From positions 62,001-126,000 of the forward strand of contig CABYFG010000001.1 of NCBI GenBank assembly GCA_902518185.1: a stretch of DNA of 64,000 nucleotides, written 5' to 3'. Numbering within the stretch: position 1 is the stretch's first letter; every line of letters begins with the position of its first letter. The position numbers were made by a program, and so were the translations under genes. The DNA comes from an uncultured Pelagibacteraceae bacterium. GTDB lineage: Bacteria; Pseudomonadota; Alphaproteobacteria; Pelagibacterales; Pelagibacteraceae. Below, one piece after another: positions 30,421 through 39,446 of this stretch. The notes beneath the pieces are model-generated. The model was not told the DNA's origin. It saw only the letters and a program-made list of their open reading frames with translations, and made no database searches.

Positions 30421-30837
30421 GTTAGCAGCATCTCTAGCAAGTAAATCTACTTCATTATTTAATTTATCTGTTGAATGTGCTTTTACCCAATTCCAACTTA
30501 TTTCAAATTCACTATTAAGTAGGTCTAATTCTGTCCAAAGTTCTTTGTTACTTACTTCTTTTTTGTTTGCAGTTCTCCATCCATTCTTTTTCCAATTAAA
30601 TATCCATTCTGTTATTCCAGACTTAACGTATTTAGAGTCTGTAAAAATTTGAACTTTACTACCTTTTGGAATTTCTTTAAGAGCTTTAATAGGCGCTAAT
30701 AATTCCATCTGATTATTTGTAGTATCGTTTTTACTTCCCTTTATTTCAGTTTTTTTTCCATTATTTATTATAATTGCTGCCCAACCACCTTTACCTGGAT
30801 TGCCAAGACATGAACCATCAGTATAAATTTTAATCAT
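30415..30837 (-). CDS. rnhA: Ribonuclease HI
   Basis: It cuts RNA in RNA-DNA hybrids. The 140-residue protein has the catalytic carboxylates in IYTDGSCLGNPGKGGWA (Asp), NQMELLAPIKAL (Glu), IFTDSKYVKSG (Asp) and EVDLLARDAA (Asp). It is the last gene of the long minus-strand run and overlaps thrB by one base; thrB-rnhA order is common in alphaproteobacteria. RNase HII is encoded at 46195-46782. Confidence 0.96.
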   Translation of the reverse strand: MIKIYTDGSCLGNPGKGGWAAIIINNGKKTEIKGSKNDTTNNQMELLAPIKALKEIPKGSKVQIFTDSKYVKSGITEWIFNWKKNGWRTANKKEVSNKELWTELDLLNSEFEISWNWVKAHSTDKLNNEVDLLARDAANL

Positions 30838-31802
30838 TAAACTAAATAATCGTTATATTTTTTTAAATTGTTATGAATTATCAGTTTTTGATAATATTCT
30901 CTTGGATCTTTAATTTTTATCAAAGCAGTTTTTGGAGTATTTGTGTAGTCGTAAAGCCTTGTTAGAAAATATCTCATCGCAGCAGCTCGGCATAAAATAT
31001 TTAATGATTTTTTCTCAATACCTGAGAACTTTTTAATGCTCTCATATCCTTTAATTAAATTTTTAACCTTTTTTTTATTTAATTTAAATTGTGATTTTTT
31101 CTTATCAAAACAAAGAGCATTTATACATATTGCTATTTCATAAATAAAATAATCGTTTGCAGCAAAATAAAAATCAATAATTCCAGAGATTTTATTATTT
31201 TTAAAAAATATATTATCTATAAAAAGATCACCATGTATTATTCCATTTGGTAATTTTTTTGGCCATTTATTTTTAATTTCTATAAAATTACTTTTTAAAA
31301 ATTTTTCTAAATTAATGAATTTTTTTGATTTAAATTTAATACTTTTTAACAAAGGATTTAAATTTTTGATATTCATTGAGTTTTTTCTAAATAGTTTAAT
31401 TTTTTTTGAGGAAGAGTGCATTTGAGCAACAGTTTTTCCAATATCATAACAATTTTTCAAGCTGAGGTTTTTTTTATCTTTTCCATCAAGAAATGAAACA
31501 ACACAAGCAACCTTATTCTTTATTTTAAATATATATTTTCCATCACGATTTTTTAATGGTTTTGGACATCTTATCTTAAGGTGATTTAGTTGATCCATTA
31601 ATTTCATAAAAAAAGGTATTTCATTTTTTTGAACTCTTTTTTCAAAAATAGTTAATATAAATTTATTGTTTTTTGTTTTTAATAGATAATTAGTATTTTC
31701 AATTCCTTGTTTTATTCCTTTAAAACTTAAAAATTTTTGGTTCTCAAATTTTTTATTAATATATGAAATGTCTTTCTTATTTATCTTTGTATAAACAGCC
31801 AT
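30837..31802 (-). CDS. thrB: Homoserine kinase, aminoglycoside-phosphotransferase-like type
   Basis: It phosphorylates homoserine in threonine synthesis. This 321-residue protein belongs to the APH/choline kinase fold and not to the GHMP kinases: nucleotide loop KGIKQGIENTNYLL near residue 30, catalytic loop IIHGDLFIDNIFF near 190 and metal site GIIDFYFAAND near 207. Start MAVYTKINKKDI is typical of this ThrB class. It starts immediately after ispH on the same strand and is functionally paired with thrC. Confidence 0.92.
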   Translation of the reverse strand: MAVYTKINKKDISYINKKFENQKFLSFKGIKQGIENTNYLLKTKNNKFILTIFEKRVQKNEIPFFMKLMDQLNHLKIRCPKPLKNRDGKYIFKIKNKVACVVSFLDGKDKKNLSLKNCYDIGKTVAQMHSSSKKIKLFRKNSMNIKNLNPLLKSIKFKSKKFINLEKFLKSNFIEIKNKWPKKLPNGIIHGDLFIDNIFFKNNKISGIIDFYFAANDYFIYEIAICINALCFDKKKSQFKLNKKKVKNLIKGYESIKKFSGIEKKSLNILCRAAAMRYFLTRLYDYTNTPKTALIKIKDPREYYQKLIIHNNLKKYNDYLV

Positions 31803-32747
31803 TTAATTTAATTTTTTTGGAACACGAAAAACAACGTTTTCTTTTATAATTTCCACTTCTTCTATAGTGACTGTAAATTTATTTTTCAATTCTTTAATGA
31901 AATTTTCTACAAGTATCTCAGGGGCAGAAGCACCGGATGAAATTCCTATTATATTTGAATTTTCAATTAAGTTGAATGGAATTTCACTTTGTGAATGGAT
32001 CAGTACTGAGTTCTCACACCCTGATTTTTTAGCAACCTCAACAAGTCTTACTGAGTTAGATGAGTTTCGGCTACCGATAACAAAAAATAGATCACACTTT
32101 TTTGCAATGTTTTTAACAGCCATTTGTCTATTGGTTGTCGCGTAACAAATGTCTTCTTTTGCAGGTTCTTTAATATTTGAAAATTTTTCTCTAAGAATTG
32201 ATATTATTTCTTTCGTGTCATCAATAGATAAAGTTGTTTGAGTAACGTAGGCAATTTTTTCAAAATTTTTTATATCATAATTCCTTGCTTCATCCTCATT
32301 TTGAATAAGGTCTATAGATCCTTTAGGCAATTGTCCCATTGTTCCAATTACCTCAGGATGATTTTCATGTCCTATTAAGATTAAATGGTATCCAGCCTTA
32401 TGAAGATTTTCAGCCTCTCTATGAACTTTAGAAACTAAGGGACATGTTGCATCAACATAAGTCATGTTGTAGTTTTTTGCATCTTGAGGAATTTTTTTTG
32501 GGACACCATGCGCAGAAAAAATAACTGGTCTTGATTTATCCTCAATTTCTTCAAGCTCTTCTACAAATATTGCACCTTTATTTTTTAAGTCATCAACAAC
32601 AAATTTATTATGTACTATTTCATGTCTAACATAAACTGGGGAACCGTACTTTTGTATTGACTTTTCAACAATTTCAATTGCCCTTTCAACACCAGCACAA
32701 AATCCTCGGGGAGCAGATAACAATATTTTAAGTTCTTTGTTTTTCAT
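31803..32747 (-). CDS. ispH: 4-hydroxy-3-methylbut-2-enyl diphosphate reductase IspH
   Basis: This last enzyme of the MEP pathway makes IPP and DMAPP. The 314-residue protein keeps the three Fe-S cysteines: APRGFCAGVERAIEIVE near residue 17, VDATCPLVSKVHRE near 102 and DICYATTNRQMAVKN near 200. The Glu of the acid site lies in the VTQTTLS region near 169. It follows blh with a 20-base overlap, so isoprenoid supply and retinal synthesis appear linked in one transcript. IspE, an earlier step, is at 49196-50041. Confidence 0.96.
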   Translation of the reverse strand: MKNKELKILLSAPRGFCAGVERAIEIVEKSIQKYGSPVYVRHEIVHNKFVVDDLKNKGAIFVEELEEIEDKSRPVIFSAHGVPKKIPQDAKNYNMTYVDATCPLVSKVHREAENLHKAGYHLILIGHENHPEVIGTMGQLPKGSIDLIQNEDEARNYDIKNFEKIAYVTQTTLSIDDTKEIISILREKFSNIKEPAKEDICYATTNRQMAVKNIAKKCDLFFVIGSRNSSNSVRLVEVAKKSGCENSVLIHSQSEIPFNLIENSNIIGISSGASAPEILVENFIKELKNKFTVTIEEVEIIKENVVFRVPKKLN

Positions 32748-33672
32748 TTTTATCTAAAAGATACTCAAGTAATATATGTGGAAATGTTAAAGACGCCAAA
32801 CCTATAAATATGACTTTAATAATTGAGTCGTTAAATTCATATTTAAAATTGAGTAAATAAATACCAATTAAACAAATAACAGCAGTTAATACAGTAAGTG
32901 GCATAGCTTTTTTTATAAAAATCAACAAACCATTTTTCATATTATTGTTATCTAATTCATAAATTAATGTCATGCTATGTCTTACAGAATGTAAAAAACA
33001 AAAATAAGCAGTAAATGCAATCAAAGGAGATAGATAGTAATTTAAAATTAATATTGAAAAATAATCAAAAAAAATAGAAAAATTTTTTAAATTAAATTTT
33101 TTAATAAACAAAATAATACTCGAAATAGAGCTTAAGATTACCCCTAAATCTATTAATCTATTATTCTCAATAAAACTTAAACTTGAATAAAAATTTTCAT
33201 TATCAATTAATAATAATTTAAATATTTCAATGGTTTCTTCAAAATGAAAATACAATGGTGCCAAAATAACAAGAGACCCTTTTAGAAAATATAATATACC
33301 CATAAAGTTTGAATCATAATCATGTAAAAATTGTGTATCCTCTTTACCAAAATGATACGAGGCAACCAATAGAAATATTATTAACAAGATAGATGGTGCT
33401 AAAACCCAAAGTGTTATAACAATTACAGCTATTAAGATATATGAAATATAAAATAAAGTCATATTTTCAATTTTAAAAATCTTTATAAGTTTCCTGCCTT
33501 TGACATGATCCAAAGATCCATGTGATACACCAATGATTAAAATCAAAAATAAACAAAATAATGGTGATAATATAAAGTTGTTAAATTTAAATAGTATTAA
33601 TGAAAAAATGTTACAGAATAAAAAAAAAATAAAGGAATGATTAAGATTTACTTTTTTTAGGTTCATATTCAT
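32728..33672 (-). CDS. blh: Brp/Blh-type beta-carotene 15,15'-dioxygenase (retinal synthesis)
   Basis: This membrane enzyme splits beta-carotene into two retinals, the chromophore of proteorhodopsin. The 314-residue protein has about eight hydrophobic segments and iron-ligand histidines in GVSHGSLDHVKG near residue 50, VASYHFGKEDTQF near 107 and FLHSVRHSMTL near 225, then a later His in FPHILLEYLL near 300. Two closely spaced ATG codons (33672, 33666) could start it. It follows crtY by 6 bases and completes the crtI-crtB-crtY-blh set. Confidence 0.9.
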   Translation of the reverse strand: MNMNLKKVNLNHSFIFFLFCNIFSLILFKFNNFILSPLFCLFLILIIGVSHGSLDHVKGRKLIKIFKIENMTLFYISYILIAVIVITLWVLAPSILLIIFLLVASYHFGKEDTQFLHDYDSNFMGILYFLKGSLVILAPLYFHFEETIEIFKLLLIDNENFYSSLSFIENNRLIDLGVILSSISSIILFIKKFNLKNFSIFFDYFSILILNYYLSPLIAFTAYFCFLHSVRHSMTLIYELDNNNMKNGLLIFIKKAMPLTVLTAVICLIGIYLLNFKYEFNDSIIKVIFIGLASLTFPHILLEYLLDKNEKQRT

Positions 33673-33678
33673 TCGGGT

Positions 33679-34746
33679 TTAATAAAATAAAGCTTTAATA
33701 AAAATCCATTTTGGCATTTTTAAAATTATAGTCAAATCTTCAAGAAAATTACTCTTATTGGACAAAAATTTGATAATTGTTTTAGGTGAGCTTTGAAACA
33801 TTTTAAAAAAAATTTCTGACATTTTTTTTGGGTGTTTTTCAAGAACACGTAAAAATATTTCATCCAAAAATTGATATTTTTTATTAATTTCAAATTTTTT
33901 AGAATTATGAATACTTTCAATATTTTTTCTAATAAATTTACTATGTTCTTGTATATTTAAAAAAGTATATCCAGTGCTTAGTCTTGTCATACCACCTGCA
34001 GTTCCAATATTTATTTTATTTTTTTCTTTTTCATACAATGGATAGAAGAGGGGAATTGCACCTTCCTCTCTATATGTGATTTCGTAATCTTTAATTTTAA
34101 GATGCTTATCAATGTAATCTTTAATTTGTTTATCATAGTCTTTTTGAGAGTTGTCATTCATTTTTGATAGCCAAGTTGTCTCAACTAGAGCCTTATTTTT
34201 TGAATAGGGAAGTGTATAAAAAAAATGAACACTATCTCTTTGTTCACAATCAAAGTCCATCAAATTAAAAATTTCATTGTCAAAATAATTCTTTTTGGTT
34301 TCAATTTCTACGCCACAAAAATGTTGCCAAAGATTAAGATGATTTTTTTTTATATTTGGTACGCTATTGAAGATGAATGAATTTCTTGTATTGATCTCTT
34401 TTGTATCTTTATAGAAATAAATATTTTTATTCTTTTTAAGTTTATTATTTATTTTTTTATAAAATAAACCACTATCAATACTTTGGTATGGATAATCTTT
34501 ACATTCTAGATGATTGGTTTTACCTGGAATGTTGATTGAAAAATTTTGCCAATTTTTTTTAACGCAATCATCAAAATTGTGGGGCACTACTTTCCAGAAA
34601 GACCATGTTTTATCCCTTTTATATTCTAGTCTTGGTTCAATAATAGCCAAAGTTTTATCTTTTAATTTTTCATTGATTTCTAATTCATATGCAAGTGATA
34701 AACCGGCACAACCACCACCAATAATAATATAATCAAATTCTTTCAT
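33679..34746 (-). CDS. crtY: Lycopene beta-cyclase CrtY
   Basis: It closes both ends of lycopene to beta-carotene. The 355-residue flavoprotein has an N-terminal dinucleotide fold DYIIIGGGCAGLSLAYEL (residues 4-21), the family segment TWSFWK near 47 and the C-terminal motif NIGTAGGMTRLSTGYTFLNI near 240. CrtY proteins are usually around 380 residues, so it is slightly short, consistent with genome compaction. It overlaps crtB by 14 bases. Confidence 0.92.
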   Translation of the reverse strand: MKEFDYIIIGGGCAGLSLAYELEINEKLKDKTLAIIEPRLEYKRDKTWSFWKVVPHNFDDCVKKNWQNFSINIPGKTNHLECKDYPYQSIDSGLFYKKINNKLKKNKNIYFYKDTKEINTRNSFIFNSVPNIKKNHLNLWQHFCGVEIETKKNYFDNEIFNLMDFDCEQRDSVHFFYTLPYSKNKALVETTWLSKMNDNSQKDYDKQIKDYIDKHLKIKDYEITYREEGAIPLFYPLYEKEKNKINIGTAGGMTRLSTGYTFLNIQEHSKFIRKNIESIHNSKKFEINKKYQFLDEIFLRVLEKHPKKMSEIFFKMFQSSPKTIIKFLSNKSNFLEDLTIILKMPKWIFIKALFY

Positions 34747-35584
34747 CTAAATTAATTTCTTCATTTATCAAATTATGATCGTGTTTTATTTGTTCATCTT
34801 TTTTATAAACGAATGATAGTTTAATTAAGTCAATAATTGAAAGGAAAGTCTCCAAGACCTTTTCTGCATTAGAAACATATATTTTTCCTGAATTTTGATA
34901 ATTATTTAAGTTTTTTTTATTAAGAATTTTATGTCCTATTTTTCTATAAACTCTTCTTGCAACTAAAATTGAAAAACGAAAACTTATTGGTATATCCTTA
35001 ATTGAATAAAAAGAATTTTCATAGAAAGCTTCAGCCAAATTAACAGTTGATGAAATTTCTTCAAAATTTTTGTCTATGTAAGAACGATTATTTTTATAAT
35101 CCTCTATCACATCTCTTGATATATTGGTAAGTTGCATTGCTATTCCAAGATCGATGGCTGATTTTAGTGAACTTTTTTTACTTACTCTTAAAATTTTTGC
35201 CATCATTAACCCAACTGTTCCAGCCACTCTATATGAATAAATTAGCAAATCTTTTTTTGAATTTAATTTAACACATTCTTTTATGTCTGATTTAATCCCA
35301 ATCAATAAATCGTTAACAATCTTCAAAGATATATTGAATTCATCAATGAGATCCCACATATTTTTGATAATAGGATTATCAAAGTTTCTTTGATTAAAAT
35401 CTTTCTCGAATTGATTAAATTTTTTTTCTTTATTTTCAATCTTCTCTTCATCATCGGCTAAGTTGTCTGCAACTCTGCAAAAATCGTATAAAGCTGAGCA
35501 TTTATTAAGTGTTTTTTTTGGTAAAAAAAAACCAGCCCAACTAAATGATTTAGCATAAACAGACAAGTAACTATTATTAGACAT
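34733..35584 (-). CDS. crtB: Phytoene synthase CrtB
   Basis: It condenses two GGPP into phytoene. The 283-residue protein has both Asp-rich motifs: DFCRVADNLADDEE near residue 30 and TNISRDVIEDYKNN near 150. A C-terminal region carries YVSNAEKVLETF. The start overlaps the crtI stop by one base. The enzyme that supplies GGPP (CrtE) is not encoded in this cluster. Confidence 0.94.
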   Translation of the reverse strand: MSNNSYLSVYAKSFSWAGFFLPKKTLNKCSALYDFCRVADNLADDEEKIENKEKKFNQFEKDFNQRNFDNPIIKNMWDLIDEFNISLKIVNDLLIGIKSDIKECVKLNSKKDLLIYSYRVAGTVGLMMAKILRVSKKSSLKSAIDLGIAMQLTNISRDVIEDYKNNRSYIDKNFEEISSTVNLAEAFYENSFYSIKDIPISFRFSILVARRVYRKIGHKILNKKNLNNYQNSGKIYVSNAEKVLETFLSIIDLIKLSFVYKKDEQIKHDHNLINEEINLDERI

Positions 35585-37044
35585 TATAGGATTTTATCTA
35601 ATACTTTTGCTGATGAAAGAACGCCGGGCACACCAGCACCTGGGTGAGTACCTGCACCTACAAAATAAAGCCCTTTATAAATCTCAGATTTGTTATGGAA
35701 TCTAAAATAAGCTGATTGAGAAAATTTCGGTTGAATTGAAAAACCCGAACCATACTTAGTGTTTAAATCTTTTTCGAAGTAATCCGGGGTTAAATAAAAA
35801 TCCTCAACAATATTTTCTTTTAGATTAGGCATTAAATCATTTTGCATTTTATTGATTACTAAATTTTTCATTTTTTCTCCCTCTACAGACCAATTAATTT
35901 TTGATTGATTGTTTGGAACAGGCACAAGCACATAAAAACAATCGTTTCCTTCAGGTGCCATAGATTTATCAGTTGAAGATGGTCTGTGTAGATAATAACT
36001 AATATCATCATTTAACTTTTTATTATTAAATATATCATCTAGATGTTCTTTATATTTGTTGCCAAACTTAATTGTATGATGCTCTACATTTTCATATTTT
36101 ATTTTAGTACCAAAGTAATAAACAAATAATCCCATTGAATATTCCATTCGATTTTTTTTCCATTTAAAAAGAAAAGAGTTATTTGTGTTTCCATTCAACA
36201 TCTTTTCATAAACAGCAGGCGGGTCTGCATTACAAATGACATAATTAGATTGTAATATAGTTTGGTCGTTTAGTTGAACACCAGTTATTCTTTTTTTATC
36301 TGAAATTATTTTTGTTACTTCATGACCTTTGATTATTTTTATTCCCTCCTCATCCATTAATCTTTCAAACCCTTTTATGATATTTCCAGTTCCTCCCATC
36401 GAATAATGTATTCCCCATTTTTTTTCTAAATATAAAATTAATCCATAAATTGATGTTGTTGTAAAAGGATTGCCCCCAACAAGTAATGGGTGCATACTTA
36501 ACATTCTTCTCAATTTTTCATTTTTTACATATGATGAAACCAATGAATAAACAGACTTGTAGCTTTTTAGTTTTAAAAGAGCTGGTAATTGTTGCGCCAT
36601 TACTAATGGTCTATCGAATGGCACATCAGATAGTTCAGTAAAACCTTTATCAAAAATTTTTTTAGTAAAATTTACTAATTTTTCGTAGCCCTCAACATCA
36701 TTCTTATTTAATTTCTCAATTTGTCTTTTCATTTCTTGCTCATCGCCTGAATAATTAAACTTAGTTTTGTCCTCAAAGATAAACTGATACCAAACTTTAA
36801 GAGGTGTTAGTTCAATGTAATTTTTTGGGTCTTTTGAAAATAGTTCAAATAATTCATTAATAAGATATGGAGCAGTAATTACTGTTGGGCCACCATCATA
36901 TATAAACCCATTCTTTTTAAAAACACGTGCTCTGCCACCAAGGTCTGGATGTTTCTCGATCAATGTAACTTTGTGCCCTTTAGCTTTTAGCCGGAGTGCC
37001 GCTGCTATGCCACCAAATCCAGACCCAATTACAATAGAGTTCAT
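35584..37044 (-). CDS. crtI: Phytoene desaturase CrtI
   Basis: It turns phytoene into lycopene by four desaturations using FAD. The 486-residue protein begins with VIGSGFGGIAAALRLKAKG (FAD fold, residues 5-23), followed by the EKHPDLGGRARVF segment near 35, and ends with the CrtI signature GLYFVGAGTHPGAGVPGVL near 460. It starts 39 bases after atpF on the same strand, with no terminator visible in the gap, and heads the carotenoid run. Confidence 0.95.
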   Translation of the reverse strand: MNSIVIGSGFGGIAAALRLKAKGHKVTLIEKHPDLGGRARVFKKNGFIYDGGPTVITAPYLINELFELFSKDPKNYIELTPLKVWYQFIFEDKTKFNYSGDEQEMKRQIEKLNKNDVEGYEKLVNFTKKIFDKGFTELSDVPFDRPLVMAQQLPALLKLKSYKSVYSLVSSYVKNEKLRRMLSMHPLLVGGNPFTTTSIYGLILYLEKKWGIHYSMGGTGNIIKGFERLMDEEGIKIIKGHEVTKIISDKKRITGVQLNDQTILQSNYVICNADPPAVYEKMLNGNTNNSFLFKWKKNRMEYSMGLFVYYFGTKIKYENVEHHTIKFGNKYKEHLDDIFNNKKLNDDISYYLHRPSSTDKSMAPEGNDCFYVLVPVPNNQSKINWSVEGEKMKNLVINKMQNDLMPNLKENIVEDFYLTPDYFEKDLNTKYGSGFSIQPKFSQSAYFRFHNKSEIYKGLYFVGAGTHPGAGVPGVLSSAKVLDKIL

Positions 37045-37083
37045 TATGATAATCTATAGTTTTTTTGGAAAATTGTAAGAGTA

Positions 37084-37581
37084 TTATGAATTAATTTTTT
37101 TTAACTCTTCTTTTGTTTCATCTAAATTTTTTTGAAACAATGTATCGAGTTTTGATTTATCGACCGATGTAGTAATAATTTTTTTTACAGAGTCCATTGC
37201 TATTTTGATTGAGGCTTTTTTAATATCCTTGATAGCTGTTTCCTTCATTTGACTAATTTTATTTTCAGCTAAATTCTTTTTAATTTCTGACGATTTATGA
37301 AATTTATCATTGAGTTCAATTATCATTTTATCACTATCTTTTTTTGCTTGTTCAAGTATCTCGTTACTTACCGATTGAGCAGTATCTAATTTGCTTTGAG
37401 CATTATCTAATAATTTTTTTGCTTCAGTTCTAAGTTTTTCACTTTCATCAATTTCATTTTTGATATCCGAAATTAGCCTGTTTAAGGTCTCGTTTACTTT
37501 TTGAGGGACTTTTAAGTATATAAGTGCTCCAAAAAAAATAAAAAATGAAACTGCTACCCAGAAAGTTGAATCAATTTCCAT
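37084..37581 (-). CDS. atpF: ATP synthase F0 subunit b
   Basis: This peripheral stalk subunit links F0 to F1. I chose the ATG at 37579-37581 (MEIDSTFWVAVSFFIFFGAL, 165 residues), which has a GGAAG ribosome site 8 bases upstream; an ATG 33 bases earlier in frame would add eleven polar residues. The N-terminal helix covers about residues 6-25 and the rest is a long charged coiled coil. It overlaps the b' gene by 11 bases. Confidence 0.93.
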   Translation of the reverse strand: MEIDSTFWVAVSFFIFFGALIYLKVPQKVNETLNRLISDIKNEIDESEKLRTEAKKLLDNAQSKLDTAQSVSNEILEQAKKDSDKMIIELNDKFHKSSEIKKNLAENKISQMKETAIKDIKKASIKIAMDSVKKIITTSVDKSKLDTLFQKNLDETKEELKKINS

Positions 37582-38161
37582 AGTATTTACTTCCACCCTT
37601 TTTTGATAAGTCATCCACTATAGCAGAGATACTACTATTGTTGACATCAGCTCCAATTAATTTTTTTAATATTTCAGAGGAAGTTTCAATCGCAATTTTA
37701 TTGATTTTTTCTGGAGCATTCTTTTTTAGCACGTCAATTTCTTTTTCTGCTTTTTTTATTTCTTCATCTATCTGTTGATCTAAGTTTTCCTTTTTAGAAT
37801 TAATATTTTTCAAAGCTTTTTCTCTAGCATCTTTAAAAATATTTTTTGCTTCTATTTTACTCTTTACCACTATTTCTTCATATTCTTTAAGTTTTGCTTC
37901 GCTACTTTGCCTTTGTTTTTCTGCTGCTTCAATATTTTCTTGTATTTGAGATTTTCTCAATTCCAAATTAGCACTTATCTTAGGTAAAATTAATTTTGAT
38001 AAAACAATATACAAAATACCAAAAGTAAGTGAAAGCCAGAAAATTTGTGAAATCCAAAATTCAGGATTTAATTGAGGCATACCTCCGCTTTCAGCTGCAA
38101 AAACTTCTTTCAGAAAAAAGAAATTAAAAAATATCGACTGAAAAAATATTTTTTTAATCAT
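37571..38161 (-). CDS. atpG: ATP synthase F0 subunit b' (second stalk subunit)
   Basis: The ATG at 38159-38161 gives 196 residues. An N-terminal leader-like segment (about 4-22) ending VFAAES is followed by a membrane helix in QIFWLSLTFGILYIVLSKLI (near 40-59) and a long coiled coil rich in Lys/Glu/Ile. Separate b and b' subunits are typical of alphaproteobacteria and phototrophs. It starts 4 bases after the atpE stop; a TTG 15 bases upstream is a less likely start. Confidence 0.92.
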   Translation of the reverse strand: MIKKIFFQSIFFNFFFLKEVFAAESGGMPQLNPEFWISQIFWLSLTFGILYIVLSKLILPKISANLELRKSQIQENIEAAEKQRQSSEAKLKEYEEIVVKSKIEAKNIFKDAREKALKNINSKKENLDQQIDEEIKKAEKEIDVLKKNAPEKINKIAIETSSEILKKLIGADVNNSSISAIVDDLSKKGGSKYYGN

Positions 38162-38165
38162 CAAA

Positions 38166-38393
38166 TTAAAACGCAAAAAGAATGATTAACGCCACAACCA
38201 ATCCAAACAATCCTGTTGCCTCAGCAAGAGCAAAGCCTAAAAGCAAATTAGGAAATTGTTTTTGAGCTGCAGAGGGGTTTCTCATTGCTCCAGACAAATA
38301 ATTTCCAAAAATTATACCAATACCAACACCGGCACCAGCTAAAGCAATGGCTGCTAAACCTGCTCCGATCATTTTTGCTGCTTCTAATTCCAT
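38166..38393 (-). CDS. atpE: ATP synthase F0 subunit c
   Basis: The rotor ring subunit, 75 residues, two helices. The first carries the Gly packing motif GAGVGIG (residues 20-26), the polar loop is MRNPSAAQKQ (37-46), and the ion-binding carboxylate is Glu58 in FALAEATGLF. I do not see the full set of residues of Na+-binding rings, so proton use is likely. It has a good ribosome site (AAGGAG region) before the ATG. Confidence 0.96.
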   Translation of the reverse strand: MELEAAKMIGAGLAAIALAGAGVGIGIIFGNYLSGAMRNPSAAQKQFPNLLLGFALAEATGLFGLVVALIILFAF

Positions 38394-38412
38394 TATATCC
38401 TCCTTATGTTAA

Positions 38413-39147
38413 TTAATGGTGTAAGTTTAATGCATCATTCAAATAGATGCAGGTTAAAATTGCAAAAACATATGCTTGAAGAAAAGCAACTAAGATCTCC
38501 AAACCAGTTAAAGCAACCGAAAAACTCAGTGGAAGCCATCCACCGACTATTCCAAGACTTATTACAAAGCCTCCGAAAACTTTCATCATAGTATGACCAG
38601 CCATCATGTTAGCAAAAAGCCTAACAGATAAACTTATTGGTCTACTTAAATATGATATAATTTCAATAACTACTATAAGTGGTAAAAGTACGATTGGTAC
38701 TCCACTAGGTACAAATAGTTTCAAATAACCAAATCCGTGCTTAATAAACCCAATTATTGTTACTCCAACAAAAATAAATGCAGCAAGTACAAAAGTTACG
38801 ATAATATGACTAGTAACTGTAAATGTGTATGGAATCATACCAAACATATTGCAAAAAAGAACAAACATAAATAATGAAAAAATGAAAGCAAAATAAGGTT
38901 TAGCTTTTGAGCCTGCTGTATCACTTATCATTTTGGAAACAAAGGTATAACTTAATTCTGCCAGAAGCTGAATCTTATTTGGCAATAAAGAATTTTTTTT
39001 AGATCCTAAATTAAAAATTATCAAAATTGCCAACGAACTTATAACCATAAACAAACTTGCATTTGTAAATGAAATATCGAAAGATCCTATCTTGATTTCT
39101 GGACCAATTCTGTAAACTTCGAATTGGGTCATTGGATTAGCTGCCAT
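38413..39147 (-). CDS. atpB: ATP synthase F0 subunit a
   Basis: This stator subunit forms the proton half channels. The 244-residue protein has about six helices, with the essential Arg in ISLSVRLFANMMAGH near residue 173 and the C-terminal VAFLQAYVFAILTCIYLNDA. It starts MAANPMTQFEVYRIGP. It lies 8 bases after atpI and 19 bases before atpE. Confidence 0.96.
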   Translation of the reverse strand: MAANPMTQFEVYRIGPEIKIGSFDISFTNASLFMVISSLAILIIFNLGSKKNSLLPNKIQLLAELSYTFVSKMISDTAGSKAKPYFAFIFSLFMFVLFCNMFGMIPYTFTVTSHIIVTFVLAAFIFVGVTIIGFIKHGFGYLKLFVPSGVPIVLLPLIVVIEIISYLSRPISLSVRLFANMMAGHTMMKVFGGFVISLGIVGGWLPLSFSVALTGLEILVAFLQAYVFAILTCIYLNDALNLHH

Positions 39148-39155
39148 AAAAAATC

Positions 39156-39431
39156 TTATTTTTGCATTTTTTTTGCAGATTTAATTACATTAGTTATTCC
39201 AGCAATTACGCCTACAAAAAAAAATATTAAAATTAACCATGGTTTAGTACCAAAGGTCTTGTCTAAAATAAACCCAATAATTGTCCCTACAGCTACAGCT
39301 GATACAAGTTCTGTACTTAGCTTAAAAGCGGTGCCAATTGGCGATGGATCATGTTTTTTTGTGTCAGGATTTCTTTTTAAAGCTTTTTTTTTTGCAATTT
39401 CTAAGCGAGTTTTAAATGAGTCTTTGGTCAT
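39156..39431 (-). CDS. atpI: AtpI/AtpZ-type ATP synthase accessory membrane protein
   Basis: This 91-residue protein has a Lys-rich N-terminal 30 residues, then two helices (about 42-60 and 66-84) with the family segment AVAVGTIIGFILDKTFGTKPW. It heads the F0 genes in many bacteria; the family helps c-ring assembly or ion (Mg2+/Ca2+) transport. It starts 15 bases after smc on the same strand. Confidence 0.88.
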   Translation of the reverse strand: MTKDSFKTRLEIAKKKALKRNPDTKKHDPSPIGTAFKLSTELVSAVAVGTIIGFILDKTFGTKPWLILIFFFVGVIAGITNVIKSAKKMQK

Positions 39432-39446
39432 TTTTGATAAACTTTA

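Noticed and set aside
32728-37044. Carotenoid/retinal genes as a recent foreign island
   Set aside because: Base composition, Lys/Asn-rich codon use and tight overlaps match the neighbours, and there is no mobile gene, tRNA or repeat at either edge.
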